NCBI GenBank assembly: GCA_038363005.1
Contig: JBBQBI010000003.1
Location: 186,001-250,000 of the forward strand
Length of the DNA stretch: 64,000 nt
Direction of reading: 5' to 3'
DNA from: JAKOWB01 sp038363005
Lineage (GTDB): Bacteria; Pseudomonadota; Alphaproteobacteria; Kiloniellales; JACOMY01
Numbering within the stretch: position 1 is the stretch's first letter; each line of letters opens with the position of its first letter. The notes beneath the pieces are model-generated. The model saw only the letters and a list, made by a program, of their open reading frames with translations. It did no database searches and was not told where the DNA came from. The position numbers and the translations under genes were made by a program. Shown here one piece after another: positions 8,632 through 17,073 of the stretch.

Positions 8632-9423
8632 CTAGCCGAAGTGGTCCTGCACCTGCATCTCGATCGGGCCATCTGCCCGGCCGTTGATGAACTGCTCGAC
8701 GTAGGGATTGCCGCTGCGGTCGATGTCGCGGGTCTGGCCGTCCCAGATCAGCTTGCCCTGGTACAGCATGGCCATGCGCTTGGAGATGCGGCGGGCCGAG
8801 GCCATGTCGTGGGTGATGGAGAGCGCCGTGGCGCCCAGCTTTTCGACGCAGGCGACGATCAGGTTGTCGATGACGTGACCCATGATGGGGTCGAGTCCGG
8901 TGGTCGGCTCGTCGAAGAAGATCACCTCGGGCTCGGTCGCGATGGCACGCGCCAGGCCGACCCGCTTCTTCATGCCGCCCGAGAGCTCGGCGGGAAAGAG
9001 CTCGGCCACTTCCGTGCCCAGGCCGACCTGCGCCAGCTTGGTCAGGGCGATCTTCTTGGCCTCCCCAGCGGCCATGCCTTCGCCGTTGATCAGGCCGAAG
9101 GCGACGTTGCGCCAGACCGGCAGGGAATCGAACAGCGCGGCGTACTGGAACAGCATGCCGAACTTGCGGCGAATGTCGTCCAGCTTGCGGCCGCGCGCGC
9201 CCACCACCTCGTCACCGTCGACCAGGATCGAGCCGGAGTCGGGCTGCAGCAGCCCCAGGATGCACTTCAGCAGCACCGACTTGCCGCTGCCCGATCCGCC
9301 GATGATGACCACCGAATCGCCAGCCGAGATGTCGAGATCCAGGCCATCCAGCACCACCTTCCGCCCGAAGGATTTCTTCAGGCCGCGGATGCGGATCTTC
9401 GGCTGGGTGGCGGGGTCGGTCAT
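8632..9423 (-). CDS. mlaF: Phospholipid transport ABC ATPase MlaF
   Basis: ATPase of the Mla (maintenance of lipid asymmetry) transporter, which moves phospholipids between the outer and inner membranes. Walker A GGSGSGKS is at residues 42-49, the signature is LSGGMKKR, Walker B reads VIFFDEPTTGLDP, and the H-loop is in ITHDMASARR. The phrase FGMLFQYAALFDSLPVWRNV is typical of MlaF. Length 263 residues. The ATG overlaps the mlaE stop (ATGA), so the two subunits are coupled. The solute-binding MlaD and partners are not next to the pair here and must be encoded elsewhere. Confidence 0.95.
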   Translation of the reverse strand: MTDPATQPKIRIRGLKKSFGRKVVLDGLDLDISAGDSVVIIGGSGSGKSVLLKCILGLLQPDSGSILVDGDEVVGARGRKLDDIRRKFGMLFQYAALFDSLPVWRNVAFGLINGEGMAAGEAKKIALTKLAQVGLGTEVAELFPAELSGGMKKRVGLARAIATEPEVIFFDEPTTGLDPIMGHVIDNLIVACVEKLGATALSITHDMASARRISKRMAMLYQGKLIWDGQTRDIDRSGNPYVEQFINGRADGPIEMQVQDHFG

Positions 9424-10193
9424 CGGGCGAAGAACAGCTCGGTGATGAAGTAGTTGCAGCACAGCAGCAGGATCGAGGCGGAGACCACGGCGTTGGTGGT
9501 GGCACTGCCAACACCCTGCGCGCCGCCGCGGCTGTTGTAGCCGTGGTAGCAGCCCATCAGCGTGACGATGAAGCCGAAGACCGCGGCCTTGACAACGCCG
9601 GAGAAGACATCCTGGAAGACCAGCTGGTCGACGGTGTTCTGCAGGTAGGTCGCGGCGTTGAAGTCCAGCTTGTAGACGCTGACGAGGAAGCCGCCGAACA
9701 CGCCGATGATGTCGGACACCAGCACCAGCAGCGGCATCATGGTAACGCCGGCCAGGATGCGCGGCGCCACCAGGTATTTGAAGGAGTTGGTGGCCAGGGT
9801 GTCGAGCGCGTCGATCTGCTCGGTCACCCGCATGGTGCCGATCTCCGCCGCCATGGCGGCGCCGATGCGGCCGGCCACCATCAGGCCGGCCATCACCGGT
9901 CCAAGCTCGCGGGTGATGGAAACGATCACCACCTGCGGGATGGCGCTCTCGGCGGAAAAGCGGGCGAAGCCGGTGTAGCTCTGCAGCGCCAGCACCATGC
10001 CGGTGAAGATCGCCGTCAGCCCCACCACCGGCAGGGAGTAGTAACCGATGTCCAGCATCTGCCGGCCGATCAGGCGCGGATACCAGGGCGGCGTGACGCA
10101 ATGGCGAATAGCGGTGGCGGCGAAAAGCACCAGCCGCCCGGCTGCCGCCAGGAAGGCCAGAAAAGTCCGCCCCAGCGGTTGCAGGATGGGCAT
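9420..10193 (-). CDS. mlaE: Phospholipid transport permease MlaE
   Basis: Membrane subunit of the Mla transporter, 257 residues. It has the conserved MlaE core: YYSLPVVGLTAIFTGMVLALQ, then the coupling region ELGPVMAGLMVAGRIGAAMAAEIGTM, then further membrane segments ending in LLLCCNYFITELFFAR. The segment with ITRELGPV is diagnostic of the family. It is encoded directly after alr (three bases between alr stop side and mlaE) and overlaps mlaF by four bases. It forms a complex with two MlaF copies in the inner membrane. Confidence 0.95.
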   Translation of the reverse strand: MPILQPLGRTFLAFLAAAGRLVLFAATAIRHCVTPPWYPRLIGRQMLDIGYYSLPVVGLTAIFTGMVLALQSYTGFARFSAESAIPQVVIVSITRELGPVMAGLMVAGRIGAAMAAEIGTMRVTEQIDALDTLATNSFKYLVAPRILAGVTMMPLLVLVSDIIGVFGGFLVSVYKLDFNAATYLQNTVDQLVFQDVFSGVVKAAVFGFIVTLMGCYHGYNSRGGAQGVGSATTNAVVSASILLLCCNYFITELFFAR

Positions 10194-10196
10194 GGG

Positions 10197-11285
10197 TCAG
10201 GCGCCGGCGTAGTGGCGCTGATAGCGCCGGCCCAGCTGGGTCAGCAGCTCGTAGCCGATGGTGCCGGCGTCGGCGGCCAGGGCGTCGATATCCTGCGCCG
10301 GGCCCAGCACGTCAAGCAGCGTACCCGGCAGGGCCTTTGCCTCGGGCAGCGCGCTCACGTCCACCACGGTCAGATCCATCGAGACGCGTCCTACGATCGG
10401 TAGCGGCACGCCATCGAGATAGAGGCGGCCACGATTGGAAAGGGCGCGGAAGAAACCATCGGCATAGCCCAGGCCCAGCGTCGCCAGGCGTGTCGGCCCC
10501 CCCACGCGGTGGCTGGCACCATAGCCAACGGTCGTGGGCGAATCAACGCGACGGACCTGCAGGATGCGCGCCCGCAGGGTCACCACCGGCCGCATGGGGT
10601 TGACCCCGACAGTGGGGTTGCCGCCATAGAGCGCATAGCCCGGCCGGACCTGGTCGAACAGGTAGTCGCCACCCAGGAAGATGCCGGCGGAGGCCGCCAG
10701 CGAGCGCGGCACGCCGGGGAACAGCCGGCTGGCCGCCAGGAACCGCTCGCGCTGCTGCGCATTCAACGGATGCGCCAGTTCGTCGCTGCAGGCCAGGTGG
10801 CTCATCACCGTCTCGAGCTGCAGGTCGGCCAGGGCCGCGCCGTCCTGTCGCAGCAGCGCCAGCTCCTCCGGCGGCAGGCCGAGGCGCGAGATGCCGGTGT
10901 CGACGTGCAGCACGGCGGGCAGGCGGCGGCCGGCGGCGCGGGCCGCGGCCTGCCATAGGCGGACCTGCTCCAGCGAGTTCAGCACCGGCACCAGCCCGGC
11001 GGCGACGAAGTCGCGCTCCTCACCGGGCAGGCAGCCGTTCAGCACCTGCAGGCGGGCGTCGGGCAGCAGCGGGCGCAGTGCCAGGGCCTCGTCCAGCTGC
11101 GCGACGCAGAAAGTGCGCGCCCCGGCGGCGGCCAGCACCGGTGCCACCCTGGCGGCGCCCAGGCCATAGGCGTCGGCCTTCACGGCCGGCGCGACTTCCG
11201 CTCCGGCGGCCCGCGCCACCAGCAGGCGGTAGTTGGCGGCGATGGCGGCGAGGTCGATCTCCAGGATCGCAGGCGCTGTGCGCAA
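10197..11285 (-). CDS. alr: Alanine racemase
   Basis: PLP-dependent interconversion of L- and D-alanine, supplying D-Ala for peptidoglycan. The PLP lysine is Lys36 in AVKADAYGLG, and the second catalytic base, a tyrosine, is expected in TVGYGASHR. The 362-residue length is typical. No ATG or GTG exists near the expected N-terminus: translation seems to start at a TTG eight bases beyond the dnaB stop, after GGCGGGAC/GGACG. The gene lies between dnaB and mlaE with very short gaps, so dnaB-alr-mlaE-mlaF may be one transcript. Confidence 0.94.
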   Translation of the reverse strand: MRTAPAILEIDLAAIAANYRLLVARAAGAEVAPAVKADAYGLGAARVAPVLAAAGARTFCVAQLDEALALRPLLPDARLQVLNGCLPGEERDFVAAGLVPVLNSLEQVRLWQAAARAAGRRLPAVLHVDTGISRLGLPPEELALLRQDGAALADLQLETVMSHLACSDELAHPLNAQQRERFLAASRLFPGVPRSLAASAGIFLGGDYLFDQVRPGYALYGGNPTVGVNPMRPVVTLRARILQVRRVDSPTTVGYGASHRVGGPTRLATLGLGYADGFFRALSNRGRLYLDGVPLPIVGRVSMDLTVVDVSALPEAKALPGTLLDVLGPAQDIDALAADAGTIGYELLTQLGRRYQRHYAGA

Positions 11286-11292
11286 CGTCCGG

Positions 11293-12816
11293 TCAGTCCC
11301 GCCGCTCAGGCAAGTGATCGTCCGACAGGTAGTCGCTGAACTGGGTGAACTCGCCAGTGAAGCGCAAGGTGACGGTGCCGATCGGCCCGTGGCGCTGCTT
11401 GCCGACGATGACCTCGGCCAGGTTGGCCACCTGGTTCAGGCGCTCCTCGTAGTTCGCCTGCCGGTCGCCGAACTTGTCGATCGATTCGTTGTCGCGTTGC
11501 GTCGGCTTTTCCCGCCCGAGATAATATTCCTCGCGGTAGATGAACATCACCACGTCGGCGTCCTGCTCGATCGAGCCTGACTCGCGCAGGTCGGACAGCT
11601 GCGGGCGCTTGTCGTCGCGCTGCTCGGTGGCGCGCGACAGCTGCGAGAGCGCCACCACCGGCACGTCGAGTTCCTTGGCCACGGCTTTCAGGCCGCGGGT
11701 GATTTCCGAAACCTCCTGTACCCGGCTGTCGCTGTTCTTCGACGAGCCCTGCATGAGCTGCAGGTAGTCGATGATGATGAGCGACAGCCCGACCTTGCGC
11801 TTCAGGCGGCGCGCCCGGGTGCGCAGGCCAGAGACGGTGAGCGCCGGGGTGTCGTCGATGTAGAGTGGGTGGGCGGACAGCGTCTTGTTGGCCTCGAAGA
11901 CGCGGCTGAACTCGTCCTCGCTGATCTCGCCGCGCCGCATCTTGGAGGAGGAGACGTGCGCCTGCTCCGACAGGATGCGGGTGGCCAGCTGCTCGGCCGA
12001 CATTTCCAGCGAGAAGAAGGCGACCGGCTGCGGCTCGGTGATCTCGCTGCCGTCGGCGGCGCGCTGCCAGCGCTTGGTCGAACAGACGTTGTAGGCGATG
12101 TTGGTGGCCAGCGAGGATTTGCCCATCGCCGGGCGGCCAGCCAGGATCACCAGATCGCTGTTCTGCAGGCCGCCCAGCAGGCGGTCGAGATCCTGGAAGC
12201 CGGTGGCCACGCCGGCGACGCCGCTGTCGCGCTTCAGCGCCGCCTCGGTCATGGCGATGGCTTCGGCCAGGGTGTCCTTGAAGGTGCGGAAGTCGCGGCC
12301 GGTCTGGCCGGTCTCCGCCAGGCCGAAAAGCTTCTGCTCGGTGGCCTCGATCTGCGCCAGGGCGTCGGCCTCCAGGTCATGCTGGAAGGCGTCGTTCACC
12401 ACCTCCTGCCCCAGGTCGATGAGCTGCCGGCGCAGGTAGAGGTCATGGATCGTGCGGCCATAGTCGCCGGCGTTGATGATGGCGACCGACAGCGCCTGCA
12501 GGCGGGCGAGATAGGCCGCGCCACCGACCTCGGTCAGGCCCTCGTCGCGCTCGAAGTAGTTCTTCAGGGTGACGGCGTTGGCGTTCTGGCCACGCTCGAT
12601 CAACCGCTGGCAGGCCTCGTAGACGCGGCCGTGCGCGGCGTCGGCGAAGTGGTCGATGCGCAGAAAGTCGGCGACGCGCTCGAAGGCGCTGTTGTTCGCC
12701 AGGATGGCGCCCAGCAGGGCCTGCTCGGCTTCCAGGTTGACCGGCGGATCGCGCTCCGCCGGCAGGCTGGGTTCGCGAAGCGGGGTGACATTCGGTGCGG
12801 CGCGTTTCGGTTCCAT
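11293..12816 (-). CDS. dnaB: Replicative DNA helicase DnaB
   Basis: Hexameric 5'-3' replication-fork helicase, 507 residues. The N-terminal collar domain begins around PPVNLEAEQALLGAILANN, and the RecA-like motor carries Walker A GRPAMGKSS, the H1a-type segment FFSLEMSAEQLATR, Walker B LIIIDYLQLM and the arginine-finger region QLSDLRESGSIEQDADVVMF. These are all hallmark motifs of DnaB. No intein or insertion is present. It is followed eight bases later by alr. Upstream lies a 200-base gap that carries the terminator of the ribosomal protein operon. Confidence 0.97.
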   Translation of the reverse strand: MEPKRAAPNVTPLREPSLPAERDPPVNLEAEQALLGAILANNSAFERVADFLRIDHFADAAHGRVYEACQRLIERGQNANAVTLKNYFERDEGLTEVGGAAYLARLQALSVAIINAGDYGRTIHDLYLRRQLIDLGQEVVNDAFQHDLEADALAQIEATEQKLFGLAETGQTGRDFRTFKDTLAEAIAMTEAALKRDSGVAGVATGFQDLDRLLGGLQNSDLVILAGRPAMGKSSLATNIAYNVCSTKRWQRAADGSEITEPQPVAFFSLEMSAEQLATRILSEQAHVSSSKMRRGEISEDEFSRVFEANKTLSAHPLYIDDTPALTVSGLRTRARRLKRKVGLSLIIIDYLQLMQGSSKNSDSRVQEVSEITRGLKAVAKELDVPVVALSQLSRATEQRDDKRPQLSDLRESGSIEQDADVVMFIYREEYYLGREKPTQRDNESIDKFGDRQANYEERLNQVANLAEVIVGKQRHGPIGTVTLRFTGEFTQFSDYLSDDHLPERRD

Positions 12817-12971
12817 CGAGGGACCTTACTGGGCGGCGTGACGTGGGACCGGCTGGCGCTTCCCGCCGGTGCGTGGAACGTGGGGAAAACCACCGCCCGA
12901 TCGGTGGCGCTTCCACTTGACAGTCTAGAGACATTCACGAGTCGCCGCGACGCAAGTGGCCGAAACGCAAA

Positions 12972-12997
12972 CGGCCCGGTCGTCGCCGACCGGGCCG
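12972..12997 (-). terminator. Probable terminator of the rpsF-rpsR-rplI operon
   Basis: A perfect 11-base-pair GC-rich stem (12972-12982 with 12987-12997) closes a four-base loop 29 bases after the rplI stop. On the minus strand the stem is followed by GTTTGCGTTT, which is T-rich for this GC-rich genome. The position and form fit an intrinsic terminator. Confidence 0.65.
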
Positions 12998-13025
12998 CTG
13001 CATAGCATGGCAGTCGCAGGACAGC

Positions 13026-13658
13026 CTAGGCCTTGGCGTCCTCGGCCTCGACCTCGGCTGCGGTCTCCGCAGCTTCGGCCGGCGCGGCCTCGGCGGTCTG
13101 CTCGACCGCCGCGGCCTCGTCGAGGGCGGCCTGGATGGCGGCCTCCTCGGCGGCGCGCTGGCTCTCCAGCGTGACCGCCTGGCCGGTCTTGGCCTGGGTC
13201 TCGGCTTCCTCGGTCGAGCGGGCGACGTTGACCGTCACCTGGACGCTGACCTCTGGATGCAGCCGCACGCGCAGCGAATGCAGGCCCAGGTTCTTGATCG
13301 GCTTGTTCAGGACGATCTGGTTGCGATCAACCGAGACCTTGCCCTTGCCCAGCGCGTCGGCGATGTCGCGCGAGGAGACCGAACCGTAGAGCTGGCCGCT
13401 TTCGCCGGCCTGGCGCACCACGATGACCGACATGCCGTCGATCTTCGCAGCGGCCTTCTCGGCGTCGCTCTTGCGCTCCAGGTTGATCGCCTCGAGCTGC
13501 ACGCGCTGCGTCTCGAAGAAGGCCATGTTCGCCTTGGTGGCGCGCAGGGCCTTCTTCTTGGGCAGCAGGAAGTTGCGGGCGAAACCGGGGCGCACGCGCA
13601 CCACTTCGCCCATCTGGCCCAGGCGCTCGATGCGCTCGAGCAGGATGACTTCGATCAT
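13026..13658 (-). CDS. rplI: 50S ribosomal protein L9
   Basis: L9 begins MIEVILLERIERLGQMGEVV, followed by VRPGFARNFLLPKKKALRAT, the classic N-terminal rRNA-binding domain. The long connecting helix and the C-terminal domain (SVSSRDIADAL) follow. The protein has 210 residues, about 60 longer than E. coli L9: an Ala/Glu-rich acidic tail from about residue 150 makes up the difference, as is common in alphaproteobacteria. It is the last gene of the rpsF-rpsR-rplI operon, 14 bases after rpsR. Confidence 0.96.
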   Translation of the reverse strand: MIEVILLERIERLGQMGEVVRVRPGFARNFLLPKKKALRATKANMAFFETQRVQLEAINLERKSDAEKAAAKIDGMSVIVVRQAGESGQLYGSVSSRDIADALGKGKVSVDRNQIVLNKPIKNLGLHSLRVRLHPEVSVQVTVNVARSTEEAETQAKTGQAVTLESQRAAEEAAIQAALDEAAAVEQTAEAAPAEAAETAAEVEAEDAKA

Positions 13659-13672
13659 GGCTCAGGCCCTCC

Positions 13673-13930
13673 TTACTTCAGGACGTAGGGCATGAGCGCG
13701 AGGAAGCGGGACCGCTTGATGGCACGGGCCAACTCGCGCTGCTTCTTCGCCGACACCGCCGTGATGCGGGACGGCACGATCTTGCCGCGCTCGGACACGA
13801 AGCGCGACAGCAGTCGGACATCCTTGTAGTCGATCTTCGGCGCCTTGGGGCCGGAGAAGGGGCAGGACTTGCGACGACGGAAGAAGGGCTTCCGGACGGC
13901 CGCATTCTTGCTGACGATTTCGATAGCCAT
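13673..13930 (-). CDS. rpsR: 30S ribosomal protein S18
   Basis: An 85-residue basic protein with the S18 core PKIDYKDVRLLSRFVSERGKI and ITAVSAKKQRELARAIKRSR. S18 forms a heterodimer with S6 on the platform of the 30S subunit. The start ATG overlaps the rpsF stop (TGATG), so S6 and S18 are translated in a coupled way, fitting their 1:1 assembly. The N-terminus carries PFFRRRKSCPFSG, a form with a cysteine that is common in this group. Confidence 0.97.
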   Translation of the reverse strand: MAIEIVSKNAAVRKPFFRRRKSCPFSGPKAPKIDYKDVRLLSRFVSERGKIVPSRITAVSAKKQRELARAIKRSRFLALMPYVLK

Positions 13931-14439
13931 CAGTTACCTCCCGGCTCGAAGCTCGGACGCTCGCGACGCTCGCCGCCGAAGCGGTCGCCGCCCCGGTCGC
14001 CGCCGCGATCACCACCACGGTCACCGCCACCGCCGCGCTCGCGGTCGCCGAAGCGCCCGCCACCGCCACCACGCCGGTCGCCACGATCGCCGAAGCGGTC
14101 GCCACGCTCGTCGCGGTCACGCTTGACCAGGATGGCCGAGGGGTTGGGGTCCAGGGCCTCGACGCGGATCGTGATGTAGCGCAGCACGTCCTCGTTGATG
14201 CGCATCTGACGCTCCATCTCGGCGATCGCCGGCGGCGGCGCCTCGAGGTTCATCAGCACGTAGTGGCCCTTGCGGTTCTTCTTGATCCGGTAGGACAGGT
14301 TGCGCAGGCCCCAGAATTCCTTCTTGGCCACTTCGCCGCCGTTGGTCTTGATGATCTCGGCAATCTGCTCGGTCAGGGCTTCGACCTGCTGGTTCGAAAT
14401 GTCCTGCCGAGCGATAAACACGCTCTCGTAGAAGGGCAT
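13930..14439 (-). CDS. rpsF: 30S ribosomal protein S6 with Gly/Arg/Asp-rich tail
   Basis: S6 fold in residues 1-105 (MPFYESVFIARQDIS at the start, FWGLRNLSYRIKKNRKGHY in the middle). Residues 107-169 form a low-complexity tail of repeated GDR, GGDR and RGGGG units, ending RPSFEPGGN. E. coli S6 has a short polyglutamate tail instead. Extensions of this RG/RGG-like sort are seen in other alphaproteobacteria and may bind RNA, which is inference. The ATG chosen follows AAGGAGA by a normal distance; the open frame continues upstream but lacks the S6 start there. First gene of the S6-S18-L9 operon. Confidence 0.96.
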   Translation of the reverse strand: MPFYESVFIARQDISNQQVEALTEQIAEIIKTNGGEVAKKEFWGLRNLSYRIKKNRKGHYVLMNLEAPPPAIAEMERQMRINEDVLRYITIRVEALDPNPSAILVKRDRDERGDRFGDRGDRRGGGGGRFGDRERGGGGDRGGDRGGDRGGDRFGGERRERPSFEPGGN

Positions 14440-14465
14440 GAGCCCGCTCTCCTTCTGGCTTTCAC

Positions 14466-14514
14466 GGACCGGTGCCCGGGGGTCGACGACCCCACTGGGA
14501 AGGCTTGCCGGTCC
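14466..14514 (-). promoter_or_regulatory. Structured 5' leader of rpsF (possible S6:S18 control element)
   Basis: In the rpsF leader a seven-base-pair outer stem (14466-14472 with 14508-14514) encloses an asymmetric internal loop and an inner six-base-pair stem (14479-14484 with 14488-14493). rpsF leaders in many bacteria carry an RNA motif bound by the S6:S18 complex that shuts down the operon. The location fits such a role, but I cannot confirm the consensus bases by eye. Confidence 0.35.
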
Positions 14515-14587
14515 TAGCCACCCGGTCAGGCCGGGCGGCAAGGAGCTATGGACGTCCAGCACCTTCGCAGGTGCAAAACGGCCGCGC

Positions 14588-14615
14588 ACTATACTCACGC
14601 CGCTGGCGGATGCAA
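14588..14615 (-). promoter_or_regulatory. Predicted sigma70-type promoter for rpsF operon
   Basis: On the minus strand, TTGCAT (14615-14610) and TATAGT (14593-14588) are separated by 16 bases. The -10 box matches the consensus at five of six bases and the -35 at three. Transcription would start near 14581, giving a leader of about 140 bases before rpsF. Confidence 0.45.
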
Positions 14616-14656
14616 GAGGGCCGGGCCTGGCGGGGCAGCAGCTTGCCCCACCGGCC

Positions 14657-14685
14657 TTGACACTCTAGCTTTTCGCGCCAATGAA
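14657..14685 (+). promoter_or_regulatory. Possible promoter for the fab cluster
   Basis: A perfect -35 box TTGACA (14657-14662) is followed after 17 bases by AATGAA, a weak -10 with three of six matches. It lies 43 bases upstream of fabD and faces away from the rpsF promoter, as expected for divergent operons. Confidence 0.4.
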
Positions 14686-14727
14686 CCGCCGCCCGCCAAG
14701 GGCGGCAGAGCGGGAGGATTCGTCAGC

Positions 14728-15684
14728 ATGGCCAAGGCCTTCGTGTTTCCGGGGCAGGGCAGCCAGGCGGTCGGCATGGGGGTCGAGCTGAAGCTGGGCT
14801 TCGCCGCTGCCCGCGAGCTCTTCGAGGAGGTCGACGAGGCGCTGGGCCAGAACCTCTCGCGCCTGATGGCCGAGGGGCCGATCGAGACCCTGACCCTGAC
14901 GGAAAATGCCCAGCCGGCCCTGATGGCGGTCAGCCTGGCGGCGCTGCGCGTGCTGCAGGTGGAGGGCGGCCTGGATCTGGCCAGTCGCGTCGCCTTCGTC
15001 GCCGGCCACTCGCTGGGCGAATACTCCGCGCTGGCCGCCGCCGGGACCTTCACCGTGGCCGAGACCGCCCGGCTGCTGCGGCTGCGCGGCCAGGCCATGC
15101 AGGCCGCCGTGCCGGTTGGCGTCGGCGCCATGGCGGCCATGCTGGGTCTGGATCTGGCGGTGGCCGAAGAGGTCGCGGTCGAGGCCGCCCTGGCCCCGGA
15201 CGGGACAAAGCAGGTCTGCGCCCCGGCCAACGACAATGCTCCCGGGCAGGTGGTGCTGTCAGGCCACAAGGCGGCGATCGATCGCGCCATCGAGATTGCC
15301 AAGGGCAAGGGCGGCCGCCGCTCCATCCTGCTGCCGGTCTCCGCCCCCTTCCACTGCGCGCGGATGCAGCCGGCCGCCGATGCCATGGCCGAGGCGCTGG
15401 CGACGGCGACCTTGCGGCCACCCGCGGTGCCGCTGGTGGCGAATGTGACCGCGCAGCCGACCGCCGAGCCCTCGGTGATCCGCCGCCAGCTGGTCGAGCA
15501 GGTCACCGGCCGGGTGCGCTGGCGCGAATCGGTGCTGACCATGAAGGCGCACGACGTCGATACGCTGGTCGAGCTGGGCGCTGGCAAGGTGCTGTCCGGC
15601 CTGGCCCGCCGCATCGATCCCGAGGTCAACGGCATCGCCTGCGGCACCCCGGCCGAGATCGAGGCCGTGCTGAAGCTGCTGTAA
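14728..15684 (+). CDS. fabD: Malonyl-CoA:ACP transacylase FabD
   Basis: Loads malonyl groups onto acyl carrier protein for fatty acid synthesis. N-terminus MAKAFVFPGQGSQ is the family start; the nucleophile elbow is GHSLGEY with Ser95; the histidine of the dyad is in SAPFHCARM. Length 318 residues. A strong GGGAGGA lies 10 bases before the ATG, which decides the start although the frame is open further upstream. It heads the fabD-fabG-acpP-fabF cluster. Confidence 0.97.
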   Translation: MAKAFVFPGQGSQAVGMGVELKLGFAAARELFEEVDEALGQNLSRLMAEGPIETLTLTENAQPALMAVSLAALRVLQVEGGLDLASRVAFVAGHSLGEYSALAAAGTFTVAETARLLRLRGQAMQAAVPVGVGAMAAMLGLDLAVAEEVAVEAALAPDGTKQVCAPANDNAPGQVVLSGHKAAIDRAIEIAKGKGGRRSILLPVSAPFHCARMQPAADAMAEALATATLRPPAVPLVANVTAQPTAEPSVIRRQLVEQVTGRVRWRESVLTMKAHDVDTLVELGAGKVLSGLARRIDPEVNGIACGTPAEIEAVLKLL

Positions 15685-15689
15685 CGACG

Positions 15690-15751
15690 CCCTTACCCCA
15701 ACCGGGCGCCCCTGCTTTTCCCTCTCCCTCGGACAGAGGGTAGGGTGAGGG
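15690..15751. repeat. Short degenerate intergenic element between fabD and fabG
   Basis: The gap after fabD holds CCCTCTCCCTCGG followed by AGAGGGTAGGGTGAGGG, a partly palindromic sequence that resembles the left end of the element at 2791-2952. It could be a decayed copy of the same family. Low sequence complexity makes the relation uncertain. Confidence 0.4.
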
Positions 15752-15778
15752 TGTTCGGAAGCCAGGAGACCCAGACCC

Positions 15779-16516
15779 ATGTTCGACCTTACCGGCCAGT
15801 TCGCCCTCGTCACCGGCGCCTCGGGTGGCATCGGCGGCGCCATCGCCAAGACGCTGCACGCGCAGGGCGCCACGGTGGCGCTCAGCGGTACCCGGCGGGA
15901 GGCGCTGGAGGCGCTGGCCACCGAGCTGGGGTCAAGGGTTCACGTCACCCCCTGCGACCTGTCCGACATGGCGGCGACCGAGGCCCTGGCCGGCCAGGCC
16001 GAGGCGGCGATGGGCGGGCTCGACATCCTGGTCAACAATGCCGGCCTGACGCGCGACAACCTGCTGGCGCGGATGAAGAACGAGGAGTGGGAGCAGGTGC
16101 TGGCGGTCAACCTGTCGGCCGGCTTCCGCATCGTCCGGGCGGCGCTACGCGGCATGATGAAGCGGCGCCATGGCCGCATCGTCGGCATCACCTCGATCGT
16201 CGGCGTGACCGGCAATCCCGGGCAGGCCAACTATGCCGCCTCCAAGGCCGGCATGATCGGCTTCTCCAAGTCCCTGGCGGGGGAGGTCGCCTCGCGCGGG
16301 ATCACCGTTAACTGTGTCGCCCCGGGCTTTATCGCCACGCCGATGACCGACGCGCTGAACGACAAGCAGAAGGAAAAGCTACTGGGCGCCATTCCGACCA
16401 GCCGCCTGGGGACGCCGGACGACATCGCCGCCGCCGTGGTCTACCTGGCCAGCCGGGAGGCCGCCTACGTCACCGGGCAGACCTTGCATGTCAACGGCGG
16501 CATGGCCATGATATGA
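15779..16516 (+). CDS. fabG: 3-oxoacyl-ACP reductase FabG
   Basis: NADPH-dependent reduction of beta-ketoacyl-ACP. An SDR protein of 245 residues with TGASGGIGG at 12-20, NNAG at 86-89 and the catalytic Ser139, Tyr152 and Lys156 (SIVG..NYAASK). The C-terminus GQTLHVNGGMAMI is the FabG signature. A ribosome binding site AGGAG precedes the ATG. Its place between fabD and acpP makes the fatty acid role secure. Confidence 0.97.
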   Translation: MFDLTGQFALVTGASGGIGGAIAKTLHAQGATVALSGTRREALEALATELGSRVHVTPCDLSDMAATEALAGQAEAAMGGLDILVNNAGLTRDNLLARMKNEEWEQVLAVNLSAGFRIVRAALRGMMKRRHGRIVGITSIVGVTGNPGQANYAASKAGMIGFSKSLAGEVASRGITVNCVAPGFIATPMTDALNDKQKEKLLGAIPTSRLGTPDDIAAAVVYLASREAAYVTGQTLHVNGGMAMI

Positions 16517-16723
16517 GCCGCGCCGGGCGGACCGAGGCTTCGACCACGAAGTAGCGGACGCCCGCGTGGCATATTGAGGGGCGGGGGCTTTTGTGGTTTC
16601 CCTTGCCGGGGCGTTGGACAGCCCGGTGAATCGTGATAAGAGGCGGCGCTTCGCTGCCTGGCCGGGCCTACAACATCCAGGACGCGACGAACGAACACTG
16701 GAACCGAGCTTGAGGATCAAGGC

Positions 16724-16957
16724 ATGAGCGACATCGCCGACCGCGTTAAGAAGATCGTCGTTGAGCACCTGGGCGTCGACGAGGCCAAGGTGACGGACAC
16801 TGCCAGTTTCATCGACGACCTGGGCGCTGACAGCCTGGATACCGTCGAGCTGGTGATGGCCTTCGAGGAGGAATTCGGCTGCGAGATTCCCGATGACGCC
16901 GCCGAAAAGATCGTGACCGTCAAGGACGCGATCTCGTTCATCCAGGAGCATGCCTGA
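16724..16957 (+). CDS. acpP: Acyl carrier protein
   Basis: The housekeeping acyl carrier protein, 77 residues and strongly acidic. The phosphopantetheine attachment site is Ser37 in GADSLDTVELVMAFEEEF. It carries growing acyl chains for fatty acid synthesis and also for lipid A. A typical gene order places it between fabG and fabF. A second, atypical acyl carrier protein is encoded at 43340. The 200 bases upstream carry no gene. Confidence 0.98.
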   Translation: MSDIADRVKKIVVEHLGVDEAKVTDTASFIDDLGADSLDTVELVMAFEEEFGCEIPDDAAEKIVTVKDAISFIQEHA

Positions 16958-17073
16958 TCCCAACGGCGTTCGTTGCGCCCCGCGCCCCGGCAGCCTGACG
17001 GCTGCGGGCGCGGAGTGGCGCCGTTCGCCACCGGGATCGGCCCCTTCCCATCAAACTATCAGGAATTGATGAG

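Noticed and set aside
13950..14100. Tandem short repeats that could suggest a CRISPR or minisatellite
   Set aside because: They are the coding repeats of the S6 tail (GGDR units) and stay in frame; no spacer pattern exists.
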